A stretch of DNA of 64,000 bases from Hephaestia sp. MAHUQ-44 (GCF_023806085.1 NZ_JAMSLX010000004.1:186001-250000), one strand, 5' to 3'. Numbered from the stretch's first letter, positions 53,318 to 62,974 are shown. Program-made: numbers and translations. Notes: generated from the sequence alone by a model not told the origin.

Positions 53318-54995
53318 AAGCGTAAATCCCCAGCATCGTCCCGACGAATCCGCCCGCGATCTGCGTGCTCAATATCGTCCCGTCCACATCGCGCGCGAGT
53401 ATGCGCCACGCGCCCGGCCGGGTCGCATAAGCGAAGTCGTAGCGCCCGCCGCGTGCCGTGATCCGAAGCTCGATCGGCGCTCCCGCGGTGCCCTCAAGCG
53501 GCGCCGCGGCCACCATCACCCCCATCGCCGGGTCTTCCTCGTCGGCGCGGCGGTCGAGCCGGATCATCGCCTTGCCGGCCACCTGCTCGATCCCGAGGAA
53601 TAACCAGTAATCGTCGTTCTGGAACGCGGCGAGCCCGGCGCGGTCGCCGTCTTGCTCAGGCGAAAAACGCACTTGCGTGGTGATGCTCGCGTTCAGATGC
53701 TGCTGGCGGCGTGCGAGGAACGAGGGATTGCCGCGATCGCCCAGCCCCACCGGCCGCGCCTCGAGCGTCGCGCCGTCGCCAAGCCGATACCAGGTTTTGG
53801 CCGGGTTGCGCAGCATCATCCAGTCGAGCGGCAAAGTTGGTGCGGCAAAATTCTGGCGTAGCGTCATCGCCCCTGTGGTGGGGACGGACGCTTCGCTTGC
53901 GGGTAGATCGGGGCGCGCGTGGACATAGGGCACGGCTGCCCCCGGCGCGGTGATCCGCGGCCAGCCATCGGTCCACGTCACCGGCAGCAGAAAGGTCTCG
54001 CGTCCGGTGTTGAAGTTGCGCCCGTCATAAGGCCGCACGCCAAGGAAGGTCGCCCACCAGCCCTTGCCGGTATCGACGAATCCCGCATGGCCGGTCGAGG
54101 TGATCGGAAAGCCGCGATCGGCGGGCAGGTCGCGCTGGGTCAGGATCGGGTTGCCCGCGAACGGCACGTAGGGCCCGGTCACCGCATCGGCGCGGAACAC
54201 CACCTGAGAATGGTTCTCGGCGGTGCCGCCTTCGGCTGCGATCAGATAATAATGCCCGTCCTTCCTGAACAGGTGCGGCCCCTCGATCCAGATCGGGTTG
54301 GCCGCCGGATCGGTGCCGCCGTCGACGATCACACGTCGCGCGCCGATCAGTTTCTTAGTGACGGGATCGAAGCGCTGGAGCCAGATCGCGCGATGCCCGT
54401 CATAGCGCGGCGGCTTGGCGGGAACGTCGTTATTGACCAGCCACGCGCTGCCATCGTCATCGAAGAACAGCGAGGGATCGATCCCGCCCGCCGCGTCTTT
54501 GAGCCATACAGGATCGGACCACGGCCCCGCCGGATCGCGTGCGGTGATGACGAAATTGCCGCCGCAATCGACGCAGGTGTTGACGATCCAGAACAGCCCG
54601 TCGTGATAGGTGATCGCCGGTGCAAAGAGCCCGCGCGATACGCCGAGTTTACCGAAATCGACCATGGAGGGCCGGTCGATCGCGTTGCCGATCTGGGTCC
54701 AGTGGATGAGATCGGTGCTTTTGAACACCGGCAGGCCGGGGAAATAGGAAAAGGTCGAATTGACGAGATAATAAGCGTCGCCCGCGCGCGTGATGCTCGG
54801 ATCGGGATAGAAGCCGGCGAGGATCGGGTTACGATAGTCGCTCGGGCCTTGCGTCACGCCGGGCGGCAGCGCGTCGTCGCCCCGATAATCGACCCAGGCG
54901 AACGTCGCGGTGCGCGGCGCCGGCGCGGCGCCCCATAATATGAGCGCTCCCATCGCTATTGCCAGCACACGCCCGATCGGCGTTCTGCGTCGCAT
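53304..54995 (-). CDS. GH43 beta-xylosidase/alpha-arabinofuranosidase, exported
   Basis: A 563-residue enzyme with a signal peptide (GRVLAIAMGALILWGAAPA). The five-bladed propeller has its catalytic base Asp in NPILAGFYPDPSI, the pKa-modulating Asp in AGGIDPSLFFDDDG and the acid Glu in PIWIEGPHLF. The C-terminal 190 residues form the concanavalin-like domain of GH43 xylosidases (LRQNFAAPTLPLDWMML, HLNASITTQVRFSPEQDGD). It should free xylose or arabinose from xylo-oligosaccharides. An operator-like palindrome at 55016-55029 precedes the start by 20 bases. Confidence 0.93.
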   Translation of the reverse strand: MRRRTPIGRVLAIAMGALILWGAAPAPRTATFAWVDYRGDDALPPGVTQGPSDYRNPILAGFYPDPSITRAGDAYYLVNSTFSYFPGLPVFKSTDLIHWTQIGNAIDRPSMVDFGKLGVSRGLFAPAITYHDGLFWIVNTCVDCGGNFVITARDPAGPWSDPVWLKDAAGGIDPSLFFDDDGSAWLVNNDVPAKPPRYDGHRAIWLQRFDPVTKKLIGARRVIVDGGTDPAANPIWIEGPHLFRKDGHYYLIAAEGGTAENHSQVVFRADAVTGPYVPFAGNPILTQRDLPADRGFPITSTGHAGFVDTGKGWWATFLGVRPYDGRNFNTGRETFLLPVTWTDGWPRITAPGAAVPYVHARPDLPASEASVPTTGAMTLRQNFAAPTLPLDWMMLRNPAKTWYRLGDGATLEARPVGLGDRGNPSFLARRQQHLNASITTQVRFSPEQDGDRAGLAAFQNDDYWLFLGIEQVAGKAMIRLDRRADEEDPAMGVMVAAAPLEGTAGAPIELRITARGGRYDFAYATRPGAWRILARDVDGTILSTQIAGGFVGTMLGIYAYGAD

Positions 54996-55015
54996 CTCTG
55001 CCCCCTATGCCCCTG

Positions 55016-55029
55016 TGCTATCGCTAACA
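55016..55029. promoter_or_regulatory. LacI-type operator upstream of the GH43 gene
   Basis: TGCTATCGCTAACA; its complement TGTTAGCGATAGCA matches the 59449-59462 site at 12 of 14 positions. It sits between the cupin-like stop and the GH43 start, so GH43-GH9-LacI can be a separate transcription unit. Confidence 0.65.
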
Positions 55030-55046
55030 CGCGGCTGCGGATGAGG

Positions 55047-56072
55047 CTAGAGCTTGCCCGCGATCGCTTTGACCGTCGCGCGCATCCGCCCGAGCATGGT
55101 CGCGTCGGGGTCGGGGCCCAGCACGCCCTTGGCATGATCGGGCAGGTGCGCCACCGGATCGCCGTCGGTCGCGAAAACGTAGCGATCGAACACCTGTCGC
55201 CACACCGCGCGCTGATCGGCGGGTAAGTGACGCAGCGCGTAGAGGCCGTAGAGCAGCGCGTCATACGCATCGCCCAGATCGTCGCGCGCCTCGTTCCACC
55301 AGTAATTGACGAAGATGTTGAAGCGATCGAGCGAATCGACCCCGTGCCACCAGTGAAAGGGTATGTAGAGCGCATCGCCCGGTGCGAGTGTCGCGGCCTC
55401 GGCACTGGCCATCGCGGCGGCAAAGCGGGGGTAACGCTCGAGATCGGGCGCGGCGAGATCGACCATGCTGACCGGCGTGCCCGCCGGCGTCAGTTCGAGT
55501 GGGCCGGGATAGAGGTTGGCCATTTGCTCGGGCGGGAAAAGCGTGAAGCGCCGTCGCCCGGCAACGACCACACCGATATTCTCCCGCAGATCGAAATGCG
55601 GCGCGACGCGGATCGCGTTGCCGATCCAGATACGCGGCGGGGTGGGGGCGGGCGGCAGATCGATCTGGTTGGCTTCGGCGAAACCCGGCAGTAATTCGGG
55701 CAGTATCTCGGATTGAACCGCGATCGCGTGCGGCGCCGGATTGGCGCGATCGCGTAGCAATCGCGCGAGCACATCGGCGAGCGGAGCCTGGCCACGCGTG
55801 AAATTGAGCGCGCGAAGATCGTCGCGATAGAAGAAGCGGCCGGCAATCTCGGGGTCGCCGACGATCACCGAAACGCTGCGTGTCGGGCCGAAGCCCATCA
55901 GATGCGCGACCGCTGTCTCATCGGAAGCACGCGCCGCCGCTACCACCGGCCAGCCCGCGCCGCGCCCACGCAGCACCGCGGGTTGCGCCAGCGGCCGGAT
56001 CTCACCGAGAAAGCGGGCGCGATCGACGTTGTCATATTCAGCAATCGGGCGCGGTTCGGGAAGATCGCTCAC
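55047..56072 (-). CDS. Cupin-like (JmjC-type) protein of the halogenase cluster
   Basis: A 341-residue protein starting at GTG 56072, which overlaps the stop of the halogenase-like gene (GTGA); the longer open frame lacks support. Iron-site residues are His and Asp in VAPHFDLREN and the distal His in IPFHWWHGVDS. It is clearly paralogous to 39727-40749: both have AGRFFYRDD, RRFTLFPP, YPGPL/YVGPL and NYWW. It is predicted to be a 2-oxoglutarate/Fe(II) oxygenase with unknown substrate. It is translated in a chain with the two halogenase homologues. Confidence 0.88.
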   Translation of the reverse strand: MSDLPEPRPIAEYDNVDRARFLGEIRPLAQPAVLRGRGAGWPVVAAARASDETAVAHLMGFGPTRSVSVIVGDPEIAGRFFYRDDLRALNFTRGQAPLADVLARLLRDRANPAPHAIAVQSEILPELLPGFAEANQIDLPPAPTPPRIWIGNAIRVAPHFDLRENIGVVVAGRRRFTLFPPEQMANLYPGPLELTPAGTPVSMVDLAAPDLERYPRFAAAMASAEAATLAPGDALYIPFHWWHGVDSLDRFNIFVNYWWNEARDDLGDAYDALLYGLYALRHLPADQRAVWRQVFDRYVFATDGDPVAHLPDHAKGVLGPDPDATMLGRMRATVKAIAGKL

Positions 56073-57604
56073 GATGCCCGCATCAGCGGCGTATCGGCGA
56101 GCGCGCGTTGCTGACGCAGAAACTCCTGCTGTGTCGGCATCGCCGCAGTGGTGTGCGCCACCACCTCGCGCAGATGTGCCAGCCGCGCCAGCGTCTCGGC
56201 ATCGGGCAGCAGGTCGGCGGCGGGGTGATAGCTCGCCGCCTCGATTCCCTGTCCCGCCATCACCGACAGCCAACTCGTCTCGGTGAACAATTCGTCATGC
56301 TCGCGGAAGATTCGCCCCGAAGCGCGGTACATCTCGAGCTTGGCCTTGAGCCCGTCGGGCGGCTCGATCGTGCGGCAATAATCCCAGAAGGGCGTGTCGT
56401 TCCGCTCGGTCGCATTATAGTGCAGCACGAGGAAGTCGCGGATATCGACATATTCCTGCTCGGTCATCGCATTGTAGCGCGCGATGGTGCGCGGGTCGAA
56501 ATCGCGCGTGGGAAACAGTGTCATCAGCCGCGCGATCCCGGTCTGGACGAGGTGGATGCTGGTCGATTCGAGCGGTTCGAGGAATCCGCTCGCGAGCCCC
56601 AGCGCGACGACATTGCCCACCCACGCCGCCTTGCGATGCCCCGCGGTAAAGCGCAGCGGGCGCGGATCGCCCAGCGCCGGGCCGTCGAGCCCCGCCAGCA
56701 GCGTTGCCGCGGCCTCGTCGTCGGAAAGGTGCGCGCTCGAATAGACATAGCCATTGCCGGTGCGGTGCTGGAGCGGGATGCGCCATTGCCACCCCGCGGC
56801 TTTCGCGGTCGATCGGGTGAGCGGCTGCCAGTCGCCGGTGCGCTCGCTCGCGACGGCGAGGGCGCGGTCGCACGGCAGCCATTTGCTCCAGTCCTCGAAC
56901 CCGGCGTGCATCGTCTGTTCGATCAGCAGCCCACGGAATCCCGAGCAATCGAGGAACAGATCGCCCTCGATCGTCCGTCCGTCGGCCAGCGTGACATGCT
57001 CGACCAGCCCGCTTTCGCTATGCTGCGTGACATCGACGATCCGGCCCTCGATGCGCGTCGCGCCGTCCGCCTCCGCCAGCCCGCGCAGCATTTTGGCATA
57101 TAGCGCGGCATCGAACTGAAAGGCGTAAGCGAGCTTCGACAACGGCGACCGGGGTTGATCGGGGCGCGGACGCGTGAACTTTTCGGCGCGCGCTGCCACC
57201 ACCGAGATCGCATAATCGTCGAGCGAATGCGGATCGCCGAGCGCGCGGCCCTTGAGCCAGTGATGGTGGAATTCGATCCCCATCATGTCGAGCCCGTAAA
57301 AGCCGAACGGATGCGAATAACGATGGCCGATGCGGACCCAGTCGATGAACTCGATGCCCAGTTTGTACGTGGCGTTGGTGGCGCGCACGAACGCGTTTTC
57401 GTCGATCCCGAGCAAGGCGTTGAACAGCACGATCTGCGGGATCGTCGCCTCGCCGACCCCGACCGTGCCGATGTCCGCCGATTCGACCAGCGTGATCGAC
57501 AGATCGGGCATCTTGCCCAGGATCCGGGCGGTGGCCGCCGCCGCCATCCAGCCCGCGGTGCCGCCGCCGACGATGACGATGCGCCGGATGCGGTCGTCGA
57601 TCAT
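56069..57604 (-). CDS. Flavin-dependent tryptophan halogenase-like protein (second copy)
   Basis: A 511-residue flavoprotein started at ATG 57604, overlapping the stop of the first copy (ATGA). FAD-binding GGGTAGWMAAAA is at residues 13-24. The halogenase lysine is kept in NATYKLGIEF (Lys near 81), the WxWxIP motif in GWQWRIPLQHR, and the acidic partner Glu in EPLESTSIHL (near 346, as in PrnA). FAD would be reduced by a separate reductase. The substrate is unknown; no tryptophan-based natural product genes are present, and the context is glycan uptake. Confidence 0.9.
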   Translation of the reverse strand: MIDDRIRRIVIVGGGTAGWMAAAATARILGKMPDLSITLVESADIGTVGVGEATIPQIVLFNALLGIDENAFVRATNATYKLGIEFIDWVRIGHRYSHPFGFYGLDMMGIEFHHHWLKGRALGDPHSLDDYAISVVAARAEKFTRPRPDQPRSPLSKLAYAFQFDAALYAKMLRGLAEADGATRIEGRIVDVTQHSESGLVEHVTLADGRTIEGDLFLDCSGFRGLLIEQTMHAGFEDWSKWLPCDRALAVASERTGDWQPLTRSTAKAAGWQWRIPLQHRTGNGYVYSSAHLSDDEAAATLLAGLDGPALGDPRPLRFTAGHRKAAWVGNVVALGLASGFLEPLESTSIHLVQTGIARLMTLFPTRDFDPRTIARYNAMTEQEYVDIRDFLVLHYNATERNDTPFWDYCRTIEPPDGLKAKLEMYRASGRIFREHDELFTETSWLSVMAGQGIEAASYHPAADLLPDAETLARLAHLREVVAHTTAAMPTQQEFLRQQRALADTPLMRAS

Positions 57605-59163
57605 GACGCCGCCACCGCCGCGCGCAGCGGCGATCCGGGCGCGGCACAGCAGCGCGCGATGAACTCGGCCTGGGTCGGCAGTCGCTGTGCGGTGGCTTCG
57701 TAATCGCGACGCATCTGCTCGATCGCCCGATCGACATGGTCTTCGTCGAGCGCGTCGACGATCGGATCGTAGCCGTCGGGCCAGATCCCCTGGCCGAACA
57801 TCACCGCCACCCAGCTCGGGGTTGCGAACAGCTCGAAATTGTCGCGGAAGACGCGGCCCTTTTCGCGGAACAGCGCGATTTTTCGCGCCAGGCTGTCGGG
57901 TGGTTGCATCGTCCGGCAATAATCCCAGAACGGCGAATCATTGCGCCGCGTCGCGTGGAAATGGAGGATGACGAAATCGCGGATATCCTCCGCCAGATCC
58001 TTCATCGCGCGGTTATATTCGTTGCGTTCGACATCGGTGCAGCGTTTGTCGGGGAACAGCGCGATCAACCGCGCGATCCCGGCCTGAACAAGATGGATGC
58101 TGGTCGATTCGAGCGGCTCGACGAACCCGCTCGACAGCCCGAGCGTGATGACGTTCTTGTTCCACGACAGCCGCCGCCGCCCGGTGGTGAACGACAGCGT
58201 CCGCGGATCGGCCAGCGGGGGGCCTTCGAGGTTCGCCATCAGCGTGTCGCGTGCGTCGTCGTCGGAAAGATAGGCGCTCGAATAGACCAGGCCGTTGCCC
58301 ATCCGGTGCTGGAGCGGGATGCGCCATTGCCAGCCGTGCGACCGCGCGGTGGCGCGCGTCAGCGGTTCTGGCGGCACGGCATTCTCGGTCGCCACCGCCA
58401 CCGCGCGATTGCACGGCAGCCAGTGCGACCAATCCTCATAGCCGGTCTTGAGCGCCTGCTCGATCAGCAGCCCGCGAAACCCCGAGCAATCGAGGAACAG
58501 GTCGCCCTCGATCCGGCGGCCGTCGGCGAGCGTCAGCGTTTCGACGAAACCGCTCTCACCGTTGAGGGCGACATCGACCACCTTGCCCTCGATCCGCTCG
58601 ATTCCGCCGCGTTCGGCATAGGTGCGCAGGAAGCGGGCATAGAGCGCGGCGTCGAACTGATAGGCGTAATAGAGCTGGTTGAAGGGCGTGGATGCGTCCG
58701 TTCCGGGGCGTGCGAACCGGCCAAGGCGAATCGCCGCGCCGCTCATCGACCATTCGCTGATCGGGGGCATCGGCCGGCGCGATCGCGCGCGAAGATAGAG
58801 CTGGTGGAAGGCGACGCCGTGGATTTCCCGACCGTGAAAGCCGAACGGATGCACGTAACGTTCGCCGATCGCGCCCCAATTGACGAATTCGATCCCCGCC
58901 TTGAACGTGCCCTGCGTCGCCGCGATGAACTCGTTTTCGTTGATTCCGAGCATCTTGTTGAAGGTGAGGATCGGCGGAATCGTCGCTTCGCCGACGCCGA
59001 TCGTGCCGATTTCCGCCGATTCGATCAGCGTGATCTTGGTATGGCCGTTGTTGAGGAAGCGCGAGAAGGCGGCGGCGGCCATCCAGCCGGCGGTGCCGCC
59101 GCCGACGATCACGAGTCGCTCGATCGGCGCGGGCATGCCGGTCATATGGCGCGCCATCGGCAC
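57601..59163 (-). CDS. Flavin-dependent tryptophan halogenase-like protein (first copy)
   Basis: A 520-residue homologue of the preceding protein. GGGTAGWMAAAAF binds FAD; the catalytic Lys lies in QGTFKAGIEFVNW (near 88), WxWxIP in HGWQWRIPLQHR, and Glu in EPLESTSIHL (near 352). ATG 59163 is used; ATG 59145 or 59136 are alternatives. It is the first gene of the halogenase-halogenase-cupin chain, divergent from the TonB receptor. The two copies are similar over the full length, so they arose by tandem duplication, but differ in the substrate region. Confidence 0.9.
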   Translation of the reverse strand: MPMARHMTGMPAPIERLVIVGGGTAGWMAAAAFSRFLNNGHTKITLIESAEIGTIGVGEATIPPILTFNKMLGINENEFIAATQGTFKAGIEFVNWGAIGERYVHPFGFHGREIHGVAFHQLYLRARSRRPMPPISEWSMSGAAIRLGRFARPGTDASTPFNQLYYAYQFDAALYARFLRTYAERGGIERIEGKVVDVALNGESGFVETLTLADGRRIEGDLFLDCSGFRGLLIEQALKTGYEDWSHWLPCNRAVAVATENAVPPEPLTRATARSHGWQWRIPLQHRMGNGLVYSSAYLSDDDARDTLMANLEGPPLADPRTLSFTTGRRRLSWNKNVITLGLSSGFVEPLESTSIHLVQAGIARLIALFPDKRCTDVERNEYNRAMKDLAEDIRDFVILHFHATRRNDSPFWDYCRTMQPPDSLARKIALFREKGRVFRDNFELFATPSWVAVMFGQGIWPDGYDPIVDALDEDHVDRAIEQMRRDYEATAQRLPTQAEFIARCCAAPGSPLRAAVAAS

Positions 59164-59267
59164 ACCGCATTGATGGTGCCTGTTACGGTGATCCCGCCCA
59201 TGCTGTTCGTGCCTCCCCCATCGTGGTGTTACTCTAGAGAGGCCGATGCCGCGCCGTCAAACGGTCA

Positions 59268-59304
59268 AGTTAGCGGTACATTTTGCAAGCAATGCATTGC
59301 AAAA
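59268..59304. promoter_or_regulatory. Palindromic control site in the halogenase/TonB receptor divergent region
   Basis: TTTTGCAA (59281-59288) and TTGCAAAA (59297-59304) are perfect arms around GCAATGCA, and the middle GCAATGCATTGC is itself a perfect palindrome. Directly beside it, AGTTAGCGGTACAT (59268-59281) is a weaker match to the LacI operator. The divergent gap is 313 bp (59164-59476) with no coding potential seen. Confidence 0.5.
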
Positions 59305-59448
59305 TAATATTAAAATAGGATTTTTATGGCGGGTTTCGTGGCGATTTTGTCACAATCGGGGCGCGATCGGCGGATCAAATATTGCGCTACCTTGCGTGGC
59401 CGCAGTTCTTACGTTACGCAAATGACATACAAAAGGCGCGACGTAAGC

Positions 59449-59462
59449 TGTTAGCGCTATCA
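59449..59462. promoter_or_regulatory. LacI-type operator upstream of the TonB receptor gene
   Basis: TGTTAGCGCTATCA, palindromic around TAGCGCTA, 14 bases before the start codon and overlapping the region where the ribosome binding site begins (GGGAGGGG at 59466-59473). Same site type as 50315-50328 and 55016-55029. Confidence 0.7.
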
Positions 59463-59476
59463 GGTGGGAGGGGACG

Positions 59477-62400
59477 ATGGGGGACTTCCTGAATCTGCGC
59501 CGTGCGACTCGCGGCACGCGCGGAAGCGCTACCGGGGCTGCCTTGCGCTGCGGCGCATCGCTGCTTGTCTTGGGGGGCGCGGTTGCGGCGCTTCCGGCCT
59601 GGGCGCAGACGACACCCGTCGCGCAGGACGGCAATAGTGTCGATCAGCAGCCTGCACCCGGCGCCAGCGAGATCGTCGTTACCGGGATTCGTGAGAGTCT
59701 TGCCAATGCGCAGGCGATCAAGCGCAATGCCGACACCGTCGTCGATGCCATCACCGCGCAGGATATCGGCGCGCTGCCCGATCGCTCGGTCACGGAGGCG
59801 CTCCAACGTGTCCCCGGCGTGGCGATCAACCGGTTTGCCGGCACCAACGATCCCGACCATTTCTCGGTCGAGGGCTCGGGGGTCGTCGTGCGCGGCCTCA
59901 ATTTCGTCCGTTCCGAATTCAACGGCCGCGATGCGTTCGCCGCCGGGGTGGGGGGGCAGGCGCTCAATTTCTCGGACGTGCCGTCCGAATTGCTCGGCTC
60001 GGTCGAGGTGTACAAGAACGTCACCGCGGCGATGATCGAGGGCGGGCTTGCCGGCACGGTCAATCTCAACACGCGCAAGCCGTTCGACAATCGCGGGTTC
60101 CACGTCGGCTTCAGTGGTGAAGCCAATTACGGCGATTTCGAAAAGAAATGGTCGCCCACCGGATCGCTGCTCGTCAGCGATACCTGGGATACCGGGATCG
60201 GCACCTTCGGCCTGCTCGGCCACGTCTCCTATTCGCGCCTGCGCAGCCGCGCGGACGGCATCCAGGTCACCAATTACCAGACCCGCGACAATACCGCCGT
60301 GCCCTATCAGAACGGCAATGGCGTGCTGGTCTGCCGCAATCCTTTGCCCGGCAATTCGGATACGCTCGGATTGCCGCCGCAGCAACTCGACGCTCAGGGC
60401 AATGTGGTCAATGCGCCGTGCGGCGCGACTCAGCCGGCGGGGGCGGACGGCTTCGCCGATTTCATGCCGGTGGCCTATGCGCCGATCGGCGGCCAGTTCC
60501 GCAGCCAGGATTTCGATCGCAAGCGCGACGGCGTGGCGCTTGCGGGACAATGGGAATCGCTCGACAAATCGGTGGTAGCCACCGCGCAATTCATCCGCTC
60601 GCATACGACCAATAGCTGGGGCGAGCACACGTTCGAGAGCGCGCCCGATCTGTCGGAATACAATACCTATCCCGCGGGCTGCCTCCAGAACGGCAATGGG
60701 CCGCTCTACAACAACAACGGCACGACGCGGGCGGAATGCCCGGTCGGGTCGCTCCAGAACTATCAATATGACGAAAGCGGCCTGTTCGAGAGCGGCTATA
60801 TCACGCTGCCCGGCACCGGATGGCGCACCTCGAACAGCGGCAGCGCCGATAGCTTCGTGCCGACCGGCGGTATTCAGCAATCCTTGTCGCGCCGGCAGGT
60901 GAAGGAAGCGAATACCGTCAACGATTTCGGGATGAACCTCAAGATCCTGCCCGCCGATCGCTGGGAGATCCAGCTCGATGGCGATTATACACGGTCCGAA
61001 CACACGATCCTCGATGTCAGCACCTTCGGATCGACCTTCGCCGATCAGGAACTCGACCTGACGGGCGATCTGCCGATCGTCATCCCGCACAAGCCGATGA
61101 CGCTCGCCGCCGATTGGGCGACGCCGAATGCCGAATTGGCGTCCAATACCGACGCCGAATATTTCGCGAACCGGAACGTCCAGTTCTGGCGCGCGGCGAT
61201 GGATCATGCCGAACACAGCGTCGGGCGCGAATATGCGTTCAAGGCCGATGTCGGTTACGATCTGGGCGACGATTCCTTCCTCAAGAAGCTCAAGGTCGGC
61301 GCGCGTTATGCCGATCGCGATCAGACGGTGCGCCATTCGCAATATAATTGGGGCGTGCTCAGCGAATTGTGGGGCGGGACGCCGGTGTCGCTGGCCCAGA
61401 GCGGCAGCGCGCAGGCCGATTTTTACGATTTCCAGAATTTCTTCCGTGGTCAGACCCCCGGCCCGATCGGCGGCTATTATTACAATGGCGATCTCATCAA
61501 GGATTATGCGGGCGCCAGCAGCTTCCTCAAGGGAATCGCCTCGACCTGGCACAATACCAACGGGGCGGGCGCCGCGAATGACTGGGAACCGCTCGCCGAG
61601 CGGGTCGACGCCATCCCCGGCAGCATGTTCCGCCCCAACGAAATCCAGCGCGTCAAGCAGCAGGACGTCAATGCCTATCTGATGGTCAATTTCGGTGGGC
61701 CGGAGACGACGCTGGGCAATATCAGCCTGTCGGGCAACGCCGGGGTCCGCTTCGTTCACACCGATCTCTATTCGTTCGGCGCGTCGCGTATCCCCAACCA
61801 GGGCGATCTCGGCATTACCGATGTTTATGACGTGCGGTGTCGTGAAAGCGTGCCGGCGGGCGCGCCGCCGGGGACGACGGCGCGGCGGCCGGGCGGGGTG
61901 TGCAACCTCGGCCCCGGTGGTTATGCGCTGCTCCAGCAATTCTCGGGGACGGATGCGGCGATCACGCCCAACCAGTCGCGCCACGGCTACACCTATTGGC
62001 TACCGAGCCTGAACCTCAAATTCGGGTTGACCAACAATCTGCAAGTGCGTTTCGCGGCCTCGAAGGTGCTGACGCGCCCCGAATCGTCCTATGTGCGCAG
62101 CTATCTCGATCTCGGCGTCGACGGGAATGGCAATCTGGTCGCCAATGTCGGCAACCCGTTCCTCAATCCCGCCACCGCGTGGCAGTTCGATCTGACCGCC
62201 GAATGGTATTTCTCGCGCGTGGGCTCGCTGACGGCGGACGTGTTCTACAAGGACGTCAAAAACTTCTTCTATCAGGCGACCGGGGCGCTGCCGATCACCA
62301 ACAACGGCATTACCTTCCCCGCGCAGACCCGCGGACCGGCCAATTACGACGGCCACGGCAAGATCAAGGGGTTCGAGGTCGCCTATCAGCAGACCTTCGA

Positions 62401-62878
62401 TTTCCTTCCCGGCCTGCTCTCGGGCTTCGGTGTCAACGCCAATTATTCCTATGTGCAGAGTTCGGGGCTTCCGAACACGTTCCTGAACACCGGGCAGGCG
62501 GTTAACATCGGCAGCATCAAGCCCGGCAATCTGCCGCTCGAAGGGCTGTCGAAGCACAATATCAACGGCACGATATTCTACGAAAAGGGACCGATCTCGC
62601 TGCGCGCGGCGTATAATTGGCGGTCAAAATTCCTGCTGACCGCCGCCGACGTGATCTTCCCGTATACGTCAATCTTCCAGGATGCGACGGGGCAGCTCGA
62701 TGCGTCGGCGTTCATCAACGTCAACAAATGGATCAAACTGGGCGTTCAGGGCGTCAACCTGACCAACGAGGTCACCAAGACGCTGCAGGCGTATAAGGGC
62801 GATCCAAGCGCGCTGGCGCCGCGTTCCTATTTCATGAACGATCGCCGCTTCTCGTTCATCATACGCGGTAATTTCTAG
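59477..62878 (+). CDS. TonB-dependent receptor, large sugar-type
   Basis: A 1133-residue outer-membrane receptor starting at ATG 59477 behind GGGAGGGG. A signal peptide ends near AWA-QT. A TonB box-like EIVVTGIRESL lies near residue 64, the plug domain follows (PDRSVTEALQRVPGVAINR, GLNFVRSEFNGRDAF, AAMIEGGLAGTVNL), then the beta-barrel ending in the C-terminal Phe (SFIIRGNF). Size and motifs fit the TonB-Xanth-Caul group, which imports plant oligosaccharides. With GH10, GH43 and MFS neighbours, xylo-oligosaccharides are the likely ligand. A strong terminator follows. Confidence 0.95.
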   Translation: MGDFLNLRRATRGTRGSATGAALRCGASLLVLGGAVAALPAWAQTTPVAQDGNSVDQQPAPGASEIVVTGIRESLANAQAIKRNADTVVDAITAQDIGALPDRSVTEALQRVPGVAINRFAGTNDPDHFSVEGSGVVVRGLNFVRSEFNGRDAFAAGVGGQALNFSDVPSELLGSVEVYKNVTAAMIEGGLAGTVNLNTRKPFDNRGFHVGFSGEANYGDFEKKWSPTGSLLVSDTWDTGIGTFGLLGHVSYSRLRSRADGIQVTNYQTRDNTAVPYQNGNGVLVCRNPLPGNSDTLGLPPQQLDAQGNVVNAPCGATQPAGADGFADFMPVAYAPIGGQFRSQDFDRKRDGVALAGQWESLDKSVVATAQFIRSHTTNSWGEHTFESAPDLSEYNTYPAGCLQNGNGPLYNNNGTTRAECPVGSLQNYQYDESGLFESGYITLPGTGWRTSNSGSADSFVPTGGIQQSLSRRQVKEANTVNDFGMNLKILPADRWEIQLDGDYTRSEHTILDVSTFGSTFADQELDLTGDLPIVIPHKPMTLAADWATPNAELASNTDAEYFANRNVQFWRAAMDHAEHSVGREYAFKADVGYDLGDDSFLKKLKVGARYADRDQTVRHSQYNWGVLSELWGGTPVSLAQSGSAQADFYDFQNFFRGQTPGPIGGYYYNGDLIKDYAGASSFLKGIASTWHNTNGAGAANDWEPLAERVDAIPGSMFRPNEIQRVKQQDVNAYLMVNFGGPETTLGNISLSGNAGVRFVHTDLYSFGASRIPNQGDLGITDVYDVRCRESVPAGAPPGTTARRPGGVCNLGPGGYALLQQFSGTDAAITPNQSRHGYTYWLPSLNLKFGLTNNLQVRFAASKVLTRPESSYVRSYLDLGVDGNGNLVANVGNPFLNPATAWQFDLTAEWYFSRVGSLTADVFYKDVKNFFYQATGALPITNNGITFPAQTRGPANYDGHGKIKGFEVAYQQTFDFLPGLLSGFGVNANYSYVQSSGLPNTFLNTGQAVNIGSIKPGNLPLEGLSKHNINGTIFYEKGPISLRAAYNWRSKFLLTAADVIFPYTSIFQDATGQLDASAFINVNKWIKLGVQGVNLTNEVTKTLQAYKGDPSALAPRSYFMNDRRFSFIIRGNF

Positions 62879-62939
62879 ACTTGGTCCGGTTCTAATGGAA
62901 CCGGATCAACTCTATCACTCTGAACGCCGGGGGGCTGAA

Positions 62940-62974
62940 GGGGCGCTTTCCGAAAGGACAAGCGCCCCTTTTTT
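62940..62974 (+). terminator. Rho-independent terminator after the TonB receptor gene
   Basis: GGGGCGCTT (62940-62948) and AAGCGCCCC (62960-62968) form a 9-bp stem followed by six T (62969-62974). A second hairpin, TCCGGTTC/GAACCGGA (62885-62905), lies just after the receptor stop. The T-run touches the stop codon of the convergent GH10 gene. Confidence 0.85.

Noticed and set aside
59414..61984. An 856-codon minus-strand open frame antisense to the TonB receptor
   Set aside because: Composition is dominated by Ala, Arg, Gly, Asp and Glu with no motif, and it opposes a gene with clear signal peptide, plug and barrel features.
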